From Butyrivibrio hungatei (lineage in GTDB: Bacteria; Bacillota; Clostridia; Lachnospirales; Lachnospiraceae): a stretch of DNA of 64,000 nt. Position 1 is the first letter of the stretch, and each line of letters opens with the position of its first letter. The notes below the pieces were generated by a model. It did no database searches and had not been told where the DNA came from. It saw only the letters and a list, made by a program, of their open reading frames with translations. The position numbers and the translations under genes were made by a program. Below are positions 25,885-33,100 of the stretch, one piece after another. The stretch lies in assembly GCF_900101605.1 (NCBI RefSeq), contig NZ_FMUR01000018.1, positions 26,203-90,202 of the forward strand, in the 5' to 3' direction.

Positions 25885-26289
25885 ATGTATGAGCAACGAG
25901 AAAAATTTATCAATAAGTATCTAAAGTTTGCAGTGCTTATTGTCCCGATAGGCTTTGGAGCATATCCGACTATACATTTTAATGGAATGGCGAAGAGGTT
26001 ATTTTGCATATTTATTGTCTCAATTGGAGCGTCGCTTCTTCTTATTCCTTTAATGTGGATTTCATTGAAGCATTTTTATGTATATGAGGATAGGATTGTA
26101 ATAAAAGGTTTATTGTACAAGAAGCAGTATCTATATGAAAACATTATTAAGTGTTTTTTTAGAAGGAATACAGAAACGCTATGCTTATATATGGCGGATC
26201 GAGAAGTGAAACTTCATATTGGTACATACAATTCTTCAAAGGACATTGTTGGTAACATGTCTCGATATATTAGTATTAAAGAGGTATAG
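25885..26289 (+). CDS. Two-helix bPH-type membrane protein, immunity candidate
   Basis: The product has 134 residues. Two membrane helices (FAVLIVPIGFGAYPTIHF and LFCIFIVSIGASLLLIPLMW) lead into a PH-like domain with FYVYEDRIVIKGLLYKKQYL, then ENIIKCFF and a C-terminal helix ending MSRYISIKEV. A decayed copy of its 3' end lies at 24953-25057, so the gene has been duplicated locally. It starts 5 bases after the previous stop; a weak AGGG lies further upstream. Confidence 0.65.
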   Translation: MYEQREKFINKYLKFAVLIVPIGFGAYPTIHFNGMAKRLFCIFIVSIGASLLLIPLMWISLKHFYVYEDRIVIKGLLYKKQYLYENIIKCFFRRNTETLCLYMADREVKLHIGTYNSSKDIVGNMSRYISIKEV

Positions 26290-26346
26290 TATAAACCGTA
26301 GCTATATAAAGCGGACGGTTGAGCTTGTAGAATTAAGATTTTTCAT

Positions 26347-26389
26347 AAAAAAAGTGGCTATGTAGATTTATGAGGCGTAGTCATTTTTT
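26347..26389 (+). terminator. AT-rich stem-loop, possible terminator
   Basis: A-run plus TGGCTA (26347-26360) pairs with TAGTCA plus T-run (26378-26389), with an unpaired G and an 18-base loop. The T6 tract makes it a moderate rho-independent terminator candidate behind the gene ending at 26289. Confidence 0.4.
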
Positions 26390-26408
26390 AAAGCAATATG
26401 TGTTTTTT

Positions 26409-26430
26409 AGAGCGGGGATTTCCCCGCTCT
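26409..26430 (+). repeat. Boundary hairpin 3 (perfect 10-bp stem)
   Basis: AGAGCGGGGA/TCCCCGCTCT form a perfect 10-bp stem with a TT loop. The TTTTTTAGAGCGGG left flank resembles copies 1 and 2. It again separates two groups of immunity genes. Confidence 0.5.
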
Positions 26431-26495
26431 AGCTATATATAAAGCATATTATCTATGAGAGTGATGAATATAGTGGTGCGATAGTTTTTTCAATT

Positions 26496-26828
26496 ATGAT
26501 GGTGCTATCAATATTTGCTTCGATGTATGCATTATTGCTTTGGCTTTTATACTTTCATTATCCGATACTATTAGATATACCGAATTGCATGAGCGGTAAT
26601 TATTGCTATGGAGAAGGAGTTTCAAAATCTAATGATTATTCTGATGAGAATTATATAGACAGAAGAAGTGTTGATATGGAGATAAATGGTGACACAAAAC
26701 GGATGTATTTGTATTCTTGCGGAATACGAGAGGGAGACAGATGTGTGGTGGTGTATCTTCCTCATAGTAATGTTGGGCAAGCTGTGCCGGTGGATAGTGT
26801 CGGTGATTACAAAAAGGAGGATAGGTAA
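26496..26828 (+). CDS. Single-helix membrane protein, 5'-shortened paralogue of the genes at 27277 and 28935
   Basis: The product has 110 residues. One N-terminal hydrophobic helix (FASMYALLLWLLYFHYPILL) is followed by an extracytoplasmic-looking domain with paired Cys (CMSGNYCYG) and a conserved VDMEINGDTKRMYLYSC strand pair, ending YLPHSNVGQAVPV. The same VDMEING...YLP-x-SxxGQ-x-VP pattern is present in the two longer paralogues, which have about 40 extra N-terminal residues including another helix. In-frame sequence continues upstream to a stop without a start codon, so the gene may be 5' truncated. It overlaps the next gene by one base. Confidence 0.6.
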   Translation: MMVLSIFASMYALLLWLLYFHYPILLDIPNCMSGNYCYGEGVSKSNDYSDENYIDRRSVDMEINGDTKRMYLYSCGIREGDRCVVVYLPHSNVGQAVPVDSVGDYKKEDR

Positions 26829-27271
26829 TGAAAGACAATGGTATTAGGGAAAAGAACAGTGTTGATGCTGATAATATAAGCGAGATATATGATATTAAGC
26901 TTCCTGGAGCATTGGCGGGACTGTGTGTTGCATGGGTTGTTTTTGGGGTGATTTTTACTACTACAATGTTGGTTACTTCAAAAAATTCCAATACTGTAAC
27001 TAAAGGACATTATTATTTGGGAATGGCGTGTATTGCTATTGGCCTCATAGGCTTCATATTTAGCAAAAACTGGAAAGTTACTGTTTCGGAAAAAAATATA
27101 ATACATACAAGTGTCTTTGGCATTACAAAAGAGTATTCCAAAGATGATATAACGGATGCAAAACTTGGAAGTAAGAGAGAATTAGTAATACGCTTTAAAA
27201 AAGGCAAGGTAACAATTGATCCGGCAGCAACAAATTATTCGCGATTGGTTTGTGAAGTGTTAGAGGAGTGA
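26828..27271 (+). CDS. Two-helix bPH-type membrane protein, immunity candidate (copy 1 of a duplicated gene)
   Basis: The product has 147 residues and AAGGAGG upstream of ATG 26828. There are two helices (ALAGLCVAWVVFGVIFTTTM and LGMACIAIGLIGFIF). A clear PH-like sheet follows: WKVTVSEKNIIHTSVFG, then EYSKDDITDAKLGSKREL and VIRFKKGKVTIDP, with a final helix SRLVCEVLEE. The copy at 29405-29908 is nearly identical in the last two thirds. Its stop overlaps the start region of the next gene, which suggests coupled translation. Confidence 0.72.
   Translation: MKDNGIREKNSVDADNISEIYDIKLPGALAGLCVAWVVFGVIFTTTMLVTSKNSNTVTKGHYYLGMACIAIGLIGFIFSKNWKVTVSEKNIIHTSVFGITKEYSKDDITDAKLGSKRELVIRFKKGKVTIDPAATNYSRLVCEVLEE
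26981..27258 (+). repeat. Near-identical 3' segment shared with 29609-29886
   Basis: About 278 bases of this gene align without gaps to 29609-29886 with roughly half a dozen differences by eye, while the 5' portions of the two genes differ much more. This points to recent conversion or duplication. Confidence 0.75.
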
Positions 27272-27276
27272 TGTTA

Positions 27277-27720
27277 ATGACTACAGGTGTTTTGGTTAGA
27301 GAGTATGCCAATATTGTAGTGACGTTAATGGCATTAATATATGCGACTGTCAAATTATTAAGATGTAAACGATTATTTACTCATTTAAACTTTGAAAGTG
27401 AGAATGCAAAAAAAGTTATAAACATAATTTTTACGCCGATTGTATATGCAGGAATATTTCTAGTGTTATATAAATATTATCCACTAGTGTTAGATTTGCC
27501 ATTTGTATTAAATAAAACGTATTGTGCTGAAAGGGCAATTGCCAGAGGATATAGTCATTCTGATCCTGAATTTTATGAGAGGAGATATGTCGATATGGAG
27601 ATAAATGGCAAGATTGAAAGAATGAGGTTGTATTCTTATGAAATAAATGAGAATGAAGAATATAGGTTAATATATCTTCCTAATAGTAAATTGGGACAGG
27701 TTGTGCCGGATATAAAATAA
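27277..27720 (+). CDS. Two-helix membrane protein of the VDMEING family, immunity candidate (copy 1)
   Basis: The product has 147 residues from ATG 27277, chosen over GTG 27268 because AGAGGAG (27262-27268) fits and the paralogue at 28935 starts at the same residue (MTTG). Two helices (ANIVVTLMALIYATVKLL; INIIFTPIVYAGIFLVLYKY) are followed by a Cys-containing loop and the strand motif YVDMEINGKIERMRLYSY, ending YLPNSKLGQVVPDIK. The family is unknown to me. The 3' 92 bases are identical to the paralogue at 28935-29378. Confidence 0.68.
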   Translation: MTTGVLVREYANIVVTLMALIYATVKLLRCKRLFTHLNFESENAKKVINIIFTPIVYAGIFLVLYKYYPLVLDLPFVLNKTYCAERAIARGYSHSDPEFYERRYVDMEINGKIERMRLYSYEINENEEYRLIYLPNSKLGQVVPDIK

Positions 27721-27748
27721 TTTTAAAAAATGGAGAGTGTTACGCATA

Positions 27749-28204
27749 ATGAATGAAAAAAGTATAGTGATGAGACAAAAATTGTGGTGGTTGAATTTTG
27801 GAATTGGAGTATTTATTTTTGTAGTATTGATTTATTTTTTGGTAGAAGCACAACTAAAATATGGCAATTTTTCTGTTTTAGATATTGGAACAATTATAGT
27901 TTTTGCTTTTTTGTTATTGTTTTTTTTTGTAATCGTTTCTTATACGGTAAAGATAACGGTAAAGGATAGAACTATTGTAATAGAAACTTTATTTGTATTG
28001 CATAGGAGTTTTTCAATAGAAGATATCGATTGTGTTAGGATAGTAAAGAAAGAGTCTGGGCATACAAAGTATAAAGGAATTGAAATTATTGTTAATGGAA
28101 AAAAAGTAAGAATGCTTAGGAAACCAAGCGAGTTATGGAATAATTTTGATGAGCTTATTATGTATTTTAAGGAAAATAATATTCTATTAGAACGAGAACA
28201 GTAA
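27749..28204 (+). CDS. Two-helix bPH-type membrane protein, immunity candidate
   Basis: The product has about 151 residues from ATG 27749; GTG 27737 lies too close to the GGAG site at 27731. The helices are WLNFGIGVFIFVVLIYFLV and IGTIIVFAFLLLFFFVIVSY. The PH-like part is VKITVKDRTIVIETLFVLHR, then SIEDIDCVRIVKKES and a C-terminal helix NFDELIMYFKENN. It is very AT-rich. Same array, same inferred role. Confidence 0.66.
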   Translation: MNEKSIVMRQKLWWLNFGIGVFIFVVLIYFLVEAQLKYGNFSVLDIGTIIVFAFLLLFFFVIVSYTVKITVKDRTIVIETLFVLHRSFSIEDIDCVRIVKKESGHTKYKGIEIIVNGKKVRMLRKPSELWNNFDELIMYFKENNILLEREQ

Positions 28205-28251
28205 GTTTTTAATAAGGTATATTTCTTGTAATTTATGGAGTAAAAGACGGC

Positions 28252-28680
28252 ATGGAGACTATTGTTATTAAGCAAGAAAAAAGTAAGAAAGGGATTGCAG
28301 TAGCTATTCCTATTGTGGTAGCGGCAATACATACTCTTATCAGAGGAGCATATAAAATGTCACTGTTTGATTGTTTAATTGTTTTGCTGGCTTTTGCATT
28401 GAGTACAGTGATTATTGTTTTCATTGTTGATGTTATGTGTAAGCAAACAATATATATAGAACAGGATAGATTTATAATGAGAATAGGAGCATTATCGCGT
28501 ATTTACTATTACAAAGATATTGATAGGTGTATATATAGAAATAATGCTTACTTGAAATTGAAGCTAAAAAATGGCAAAGATAAAGAATTGTATTTAGGTG
28601 AATTTGACTTTGATAGTAGACAACAGTTTGTATCAGTAATAAAAGAGCAAAAAGTTCCATTTGATGAATTATCAATATGA
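28252..28680 (+). CDS. Two-helix bPH-type membrane protein, immunity candidate
   Basis: The product has 142 residues. A basic N-terminus (KQEKSKKG) precedes helix IAVAIPIVVAAIHTLI, and a second helix follows (LFDCLIVLLAFALSTVIIVF). The PH-like domain is well formed: IYIEQDRFIMRIGALSRIYY, YKDIDRCIYRNNAYLKLKLK, and ELYLGEFDF followed by a capping helix. It is followed by a 254-base gap with one hairpin. Confidence 0.66.
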   Translation: METIVIKQEKSKKGIAVAIPIVVAAIHTLIRGAYKMSLFDCLIVLLAFALSTVIIVFIVDVMCKQTIYIEQDRFIMRIGALSRIYYYKDIDRCIYRNNAYLKLKLKNGKDKELYLGEFDFDSRQQFVSVIKEQKVPFDELSI

Positions 28681-28726
28681 ATAAATGGCTTTTATATGTT
28701 GAGAAAGAGCTCACGAAATACGACTT

Positions 28727-28754
28727 AGCCCGATAGCAATTTAGCTCTCGGGCT
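28727..28754 (+). terminator. Stem-loop in the 28681-28934 gap
   Basis: AGCCCGA-T-AGC (28727-28737) pairs with GCT-C-TCGGGCT (28744-28754), 11 positions with one mismatch and a 6-base loop. AT-rich sequence follows but no clean T-run. It is a probable end of the preceding transcript. The remainder of this gap shows no convincing gene. Confidence 0.45.
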
Positions 28755-28934
28755 ATAAATTTGAATTCTAAGCAAGGATTGGTTATTTCTGTTGTCACTA
28801 TCTTGACGGGAGTATACATTGTAAAAGAACATATATAGTTGGTGTTGAATCTTCATAATGATAGAAATGGAAACGTTAGTATGACGTCTAATCATTGAGA
28901 ACGTCTATGTATGTGAATAAGGGGAGCGTAGTTA

Positions 28935-29378
28935 ATGACTACAGGTATTTTGGTTAGAGAGTATGCGAATATTGTAATATTTTTGATTGCACTAATATAT
29001 GTTACGGTCAAATTATTAAGATGCAAACGGTTATTCACTCATCTGAATTTTGAAAGCGAGAAAGTAAAAAGAGGTATAAATATAGTTTTAATTCCGCTAA
29101 TATATGCGGGAATACTGTTTGAACTATACGAGTATTATCCATTAGTATTAGATTTACCGTATGTATTGAATAAATCTTATTGTGCAGAAAAAGCGATTTC
29201 CAGAGGGTATGATCATGCTGATCCTGAGTTTTATGAAAAAAGATACGTTGATATGGAGATAAATGGAAAGATTGAAGAAATGACGCTGTATTCTTATGAA
29301 ATAAATGAGAATGAAGAATATAGGTTAATATATCTTCCTAATAGTAAATTGGGACAGGTTGTGCCGGATATAAAATAA
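28935..29378 (+). CDS. Two-helix membrane protein of the VDMEING family (copy 2)
   Basis: The product has 147 residues and is paralogous over its whole length to 27277-27720: MTTGILVREYANIV, two helices, the CAEKAISRGYDHADPEFYE loop, YVDMEINGKIEEMTLYSY and an identical C-terminus GQVVPDIK. Divergence is concentrated in the first two thirds, while the last 92 bases are identical. GGGGAG lies upstream of ATG 28935. It forms a pair with the next gene like the pair at 26496/26828. Confidence 0.68.
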   Translation: MTTGILVREYANIVIFLIALIYVTVKLLRCKRLFTHLNFESEKVKRGINIVLIPLIYAGILFELYEYYPLVLDLPYVLNKSYCAEKAISRGYDHADPEFYEKRYVDMEINGKIEEMTLYSYEINENEEYRLIYLPNSKLGQVVPDIK

Positions 29379-29380
29379 TT
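29289..29380 (+). repeat. 92-base segment identical to 27631-27722
   Basis: By eye I find no difference between 29289-29380 and 27631-27722, which cover the last third of coding sequence, the stop codon and two bases beyond. Confidence 0.75.
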
Positions 29381-29404
29381 AAAAAAATGGAGACTAAACA
29401 TAAT

Positions 29405-29908
29405 ATGAAGGGTAATGGAATCAAAATCTTAGTTAATGTAATTGCTTTGCTGATAATATTTTTTTATAAGAACAATGGACATAAGAATAATGTGACAGAC
29501 AGTATGAGCGAGATATATGATATCAAACTCCCTGGAGCGATGGCGGGATTGTGCGTTGCATGGGTTGTCTTTGGGGTGATTTTTACTACTACTATGGTGG
29601 TTACTTCTAAAAATTCCAATACTGTAACTAAAGGACATTATTATCTGGGGATGGCATGTATTGCTATTGGTCTCATAGGCTTCATATTTAGCAAAAACTG
29701 GAAAGTTACTGTTTCGGAAAAAAATATAATACATACAAGTGTCTTGGGCATTACAAAAGAGTATTCCAAAGATGATATAACGGATGCAAAACTTGGAAGT
29801 AAGAGAGAATTAGTAATACGCTTTAAAAAAGGCAAGGTAACAATTGATCCGGCAGCAACAAATTATTCGCGATTGGTTTGTGAAGTATTGGGGGAAAACG
29901 CTGAATAA
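29405..29908 (+). CDS. bPH-type membrane protein, immunity candidate (copy 2 of the 26828 gene)
   Basis: The product has about 167 residues from ATG 29405; an in-frame ATG at 29387 adds six. From SEIYDIKLPGAMAGLC onward it is nearly identical to the gene at 26828-27271. The N-terminus differs, carrying an extra hydrophobic helix (IKILVNVIALLIIFFY) in place of the polar start, so this copy has a changed topology. The PH-like sheet and C-terminal helix are conserved, with a short extension LGENAE. It is the last gene of the immunity array; a terminator follows at 29987. Confidence 0.68.
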   Translation: MKGNGIKILVNVIALLIIFFYKNNGHKNNVTDSMSEIYDIKLPGAMAGLCVAWVVFGVIFTTTMVVTSKNSNTVTKGHYYLGMACIAIGLIGFIFSKNWKVTVSEKNIIHTSVLGITKEYSKDDITDAKLGSKRELVIRFKKGKVTIDPAATNYSRLVCEVLGENAE

Positions 29909-29986
29909 AGCATTGAATTAAGGAATTATGAATATTAGTATTTATAATCCCTCACGAACGATAATTACTTAATAAATAACAAGATG

Positions 29987-30014
29987 AAAAGCAGTTTAAC
30001 GACTGCTTTTTTAT
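29987..30014 (+). terminator. Rho-independent terminator of the immunity array
   Basis: AAAAGCAGT (29987-29995) and ACTGCTTTT (30002-30010) form a perfect 9-bp stem with a 6-base loop, running into TTATTT. It ends transcription before the surface-protein promoter. Confidence 0.75.
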
Positions 30015-30058
30015 TTCGGAAAAATAATTTCACATTTGTTTTTCCGTATGAAAATATA

Positions 30059-30087
30059 TTGTCAATAGTACAAAACTGCGGTACTAT
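30059..30087 (+). promoter_or_regulatory. Sigma-A promoter of the surface-protein gene
   Basis: TTGTCA (30059-30064), a 17-base spacer and TACTAT (30082-30087) precede a start near 30094. An overlapping TATAAT at 30085-30090 could serve as an alternative -10. Confidence 0.65.
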
Positions 30088-30094
30088 AATCGTT

Positions 30095-30132
30095 GCGGGC
30101 GTAAAAACCCGCATGCTTTTGGGGAAAAGCAT
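30095..30132 (+). promoter_or_regulatory. Two adjacent hairpins in the 5' leader of the surface-protein gene
   Basis: GCGGG...CCCGC (30095-30112) is followed immediately by the perfect stem ATGCTTTT-GGGG-AAAAGCAT (30113-30132). Both fall in the roughly 70-base untranslated leader before the TTGGAGGAG site. I could not match them to a known riboswitch consensus. They may stabilise the message or form a regulatory fold. Confidence 0.45.
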
Positions 30133-30163
30133 ATAAAGTCTGGATATATCTTGGAGGAGAAGT

Positions 30164-33100
30164 ATGATGAACACCAAAGTCAAGGCTATTGCGAAAAAAG
30201 TGCTTCCGGTTATGATGGTACCAGTTCTTTTATTCGGCAATTATGCCACGATCACGTCTTATGCAGATGATGTCGAGATATCTGCAAGTTCCACAGAAGA
30301 AAAACAAAAAACAGAAACAGAACAAAACAGTACAAGTACAGAAAATGGCCCTACAACGAATGGTCCTGTAATAATCGATGGAGAGGATAAGTCTAAACCG
30401 GTTGAGCCAAAGAGCGAGTTCGGAGCAGAACAGGATATTTCAAATTCCGGCGATCTAAACAAGCAGGAAGATGAAAAATTGGGCGGCGCATCAGAGCAGA
30501 GGGATGAAGCCGGCAACGATTTACCAAAGCAGAATGGCGTAGGTGCCGATGGTTCAACGGAACAGAATGGTAAAGAAACCGTAGAGCCCGGCAATGCAGA
30601 ATCAAACGATTTAGGAAAAATGGACGGAGCAAAAAGCAAAGATGTAGCTCGAAATTTGCTGACATCTATGGCTGTTATCGGTAATACCGGAAATCAATTA
30701 GATCTTTTGACAAAAGCCAAAGACGGAGTGTCTAATCAGGATAATCAGGCGAAGAATACCACTGCCTCAACTCCCAAAGTAAAAAAATGCAATATATCAT
30801 TTAACATTGAGAATAGAGCCGAAGGTGATTTTAAGCTTTATTTGGATGGTGATGAAATCGACGGTAATACATATTCTTTTGACGTGTCGGAAGACAGTGA
30901 GTCAAGAGAAATTGTTTTTAACTATGCACTTGCCGACAACTACAAGCTGGAAGAAGTTTCGGGCGGCACTATAGATACTGAAGAAAAAACTATCACATGT
31001 TCATACGAAGATATTGATTTCGGCGATGATAGTGAAAATGATGCCGGAAACAATAATGACAACGAAAACAATAACGATAATGATGCCGGAAACAATAACG
31101 ACAACGAAGACAGTAACGAAAACAATAACAACGACGGTGATGGCGAAAACAACACAGATAATAATGCTAACAGCGGAAGCAATAGTGGAAGCCATGGACA
31201 GGAAGAACTCAGCAAAGATTACACATTCTCTGCCACAGTAATCAAGATTGATGATGAGGGACCTTCCATCGAATCACCTTCTGTAAAGAATGACACCGGC
31301 GCTGTCTCTTATGAAGGAAGTGGCGGAAAGCGTGTCATAGCTTCATCAACTGCTACTGACCTTGTATTTACAATAAATGTAACTGATGATGAAAAGTCGG
31401 ATGTTAAAGAAGTTATCGCAGTAGATTCGACAGGTGCCAGGCATTTCATGGATAAAGCTGATGGCGATGAAGGCACGTATGTATGGTCACCAAGCCGATT
31501 CGGTAACTATTTAATTACAGAAGTAATTGCAAAAGATGAATGGGATAACGAATCATCTTTTCCTAATGATAACGATGCTGGTAATTCCGGAATTGCGGAA
31601 GATTTCCCGACAATCTGCTATTATCCGGAAAACGATGAGAACAAATTGTCTGTTAACACTATCGATAATAACGGACAGTGGCAGCAGGTTAATAAACTTA
31701 CTTTTGGAATATCGATTTCCGGATCAACTATCAGAGAGATAGAGGCGGTAAAGATAAAGAAAACAGACGAGAGCGGAAACGAGTCTGTAATTAATGTCGA
31801 TGAATCTCAGATACAGCGCAGCTTCTCAGATTCTGAAACACCGGGAGGTGCGCACGCTTTCAGCGCAACAGTCAATATCCCCGTAGAAGAAGGCGAAAAG
31901 ATTTATGAAGTAAGCTGCCATTTCTACGGTGACAGCGGGAAAGACCAAAACGATAATAACATAGACATCTATAAAACATTTGCCACGAAGACTGTTAGAA
32001 TCGACAACACGGCTCCCTCAGCGGAGATTGTTGTTGAAGGTGATGAGAATGAGATTAACCGCACTTCATTTGGCAGATTTTTCCGTGATCTTAAACGCGG
32101 ATGGTTTGCGGCTAACAACGATATAACAGTTCTTATCAAAGTTCCGAAGAACTGCGACGGTGAGACTGACGAAAAGAAAGTCAGCGGATTTTCCAGCATA
32201 ACATATAAGGTTAATGACAAAGAAGTAACCAAGAGCGTTGATAAGATAAATCCGGCAAAGAGTACAGATGAATACTATGTGTTCGAGGAAAAGATAAAGT
32301 CAACCGGTGAGAATGAAATAGATAAGTATGCGGTTCAGGTACTTAGCGTATGTGACTTTGCCGGAAATGTTGCCTATAGTGTCGACGGTATCAAAGAGTT
32401 TGGAAGGACAAGATTCATTATAGACAGAACAGCACCCACTATCGTTTATGATATCGACGGACAGGTTGCACAGGACGAAAACAGACTTTATTTTGACGGC
32501 AGCGCACGCGGAAAGGTAACTATCGAAGATATCGATCTTGACGTTGATTCAATCAAATTCAGAAACGAAGACGGATCGGTTAAGTATGTAGTTCCTTCTT
32601 ATAATGAAAAAGACAGCACTGAACTTAGCAAGCGCATTTACGATTTCCTTCTCGAAAACGACGGTGCATACAAGATTGAGACAACTGCCAGTGATACCCT
32701 CGGACAGACAAGTTCTGAAACAAGCACAGAGATAGTTGTCGATAAGACTGCCCCCAAGATTGAGATAACCTATGATAAAGAAGCTCCTTCGGCAGACGGA
32801 AATAAGTACTATCCTTCAAACGTTCAGATCACTGTAAAGGTAAACGATAAATGGCTTGATAAAACAAGTTCTTTTGTCCGTGTGAAAAAAATTGATGTGG
32901 CAGGCGGAGAAGTTGGTGTTGAGCCGCTGAATAACTGGAGCGGAGATCTTGGCGACGATGAACATGTTATAACATTTACAACTGACGGCGACGGTTTCTA
33001 CCAGGTTTCGGTTGAAGCGAATGATATGTCAAAGAACCATGACAGCGCTGAAGGAAACAAGTTTGGCGTAGATACTACGGTTCCTGAAGTTACGCTTACA

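Noticed and set aside
23633..26430. The three AGCGGG hairpins as a CRISPR array or insertion-sequence ends
   Set aside because: There are only three copies spaced more than 1 kb apart with genes in between, and no cas or transposase gene or target-site duplication was seen.
28677..28839. Two tiny frames after the 28252 gene (19 codons from ATG 28677; 26 hydrophobic codons from TTG 28761)
   Set aside because: Too short, no convincing ribosome sites, and a hairpin lies between them. The ATGA overlap of the first is likely chance.
30095..30132. A c-di-GMP or other known riboswitch in the surface-protein leader
   Set aside because: The stems are real, but the conserved loop sequences of the GEMM, preQ1, SAM or fluoride classes are not present, so only an unclassified two-hairpin leader is reported.
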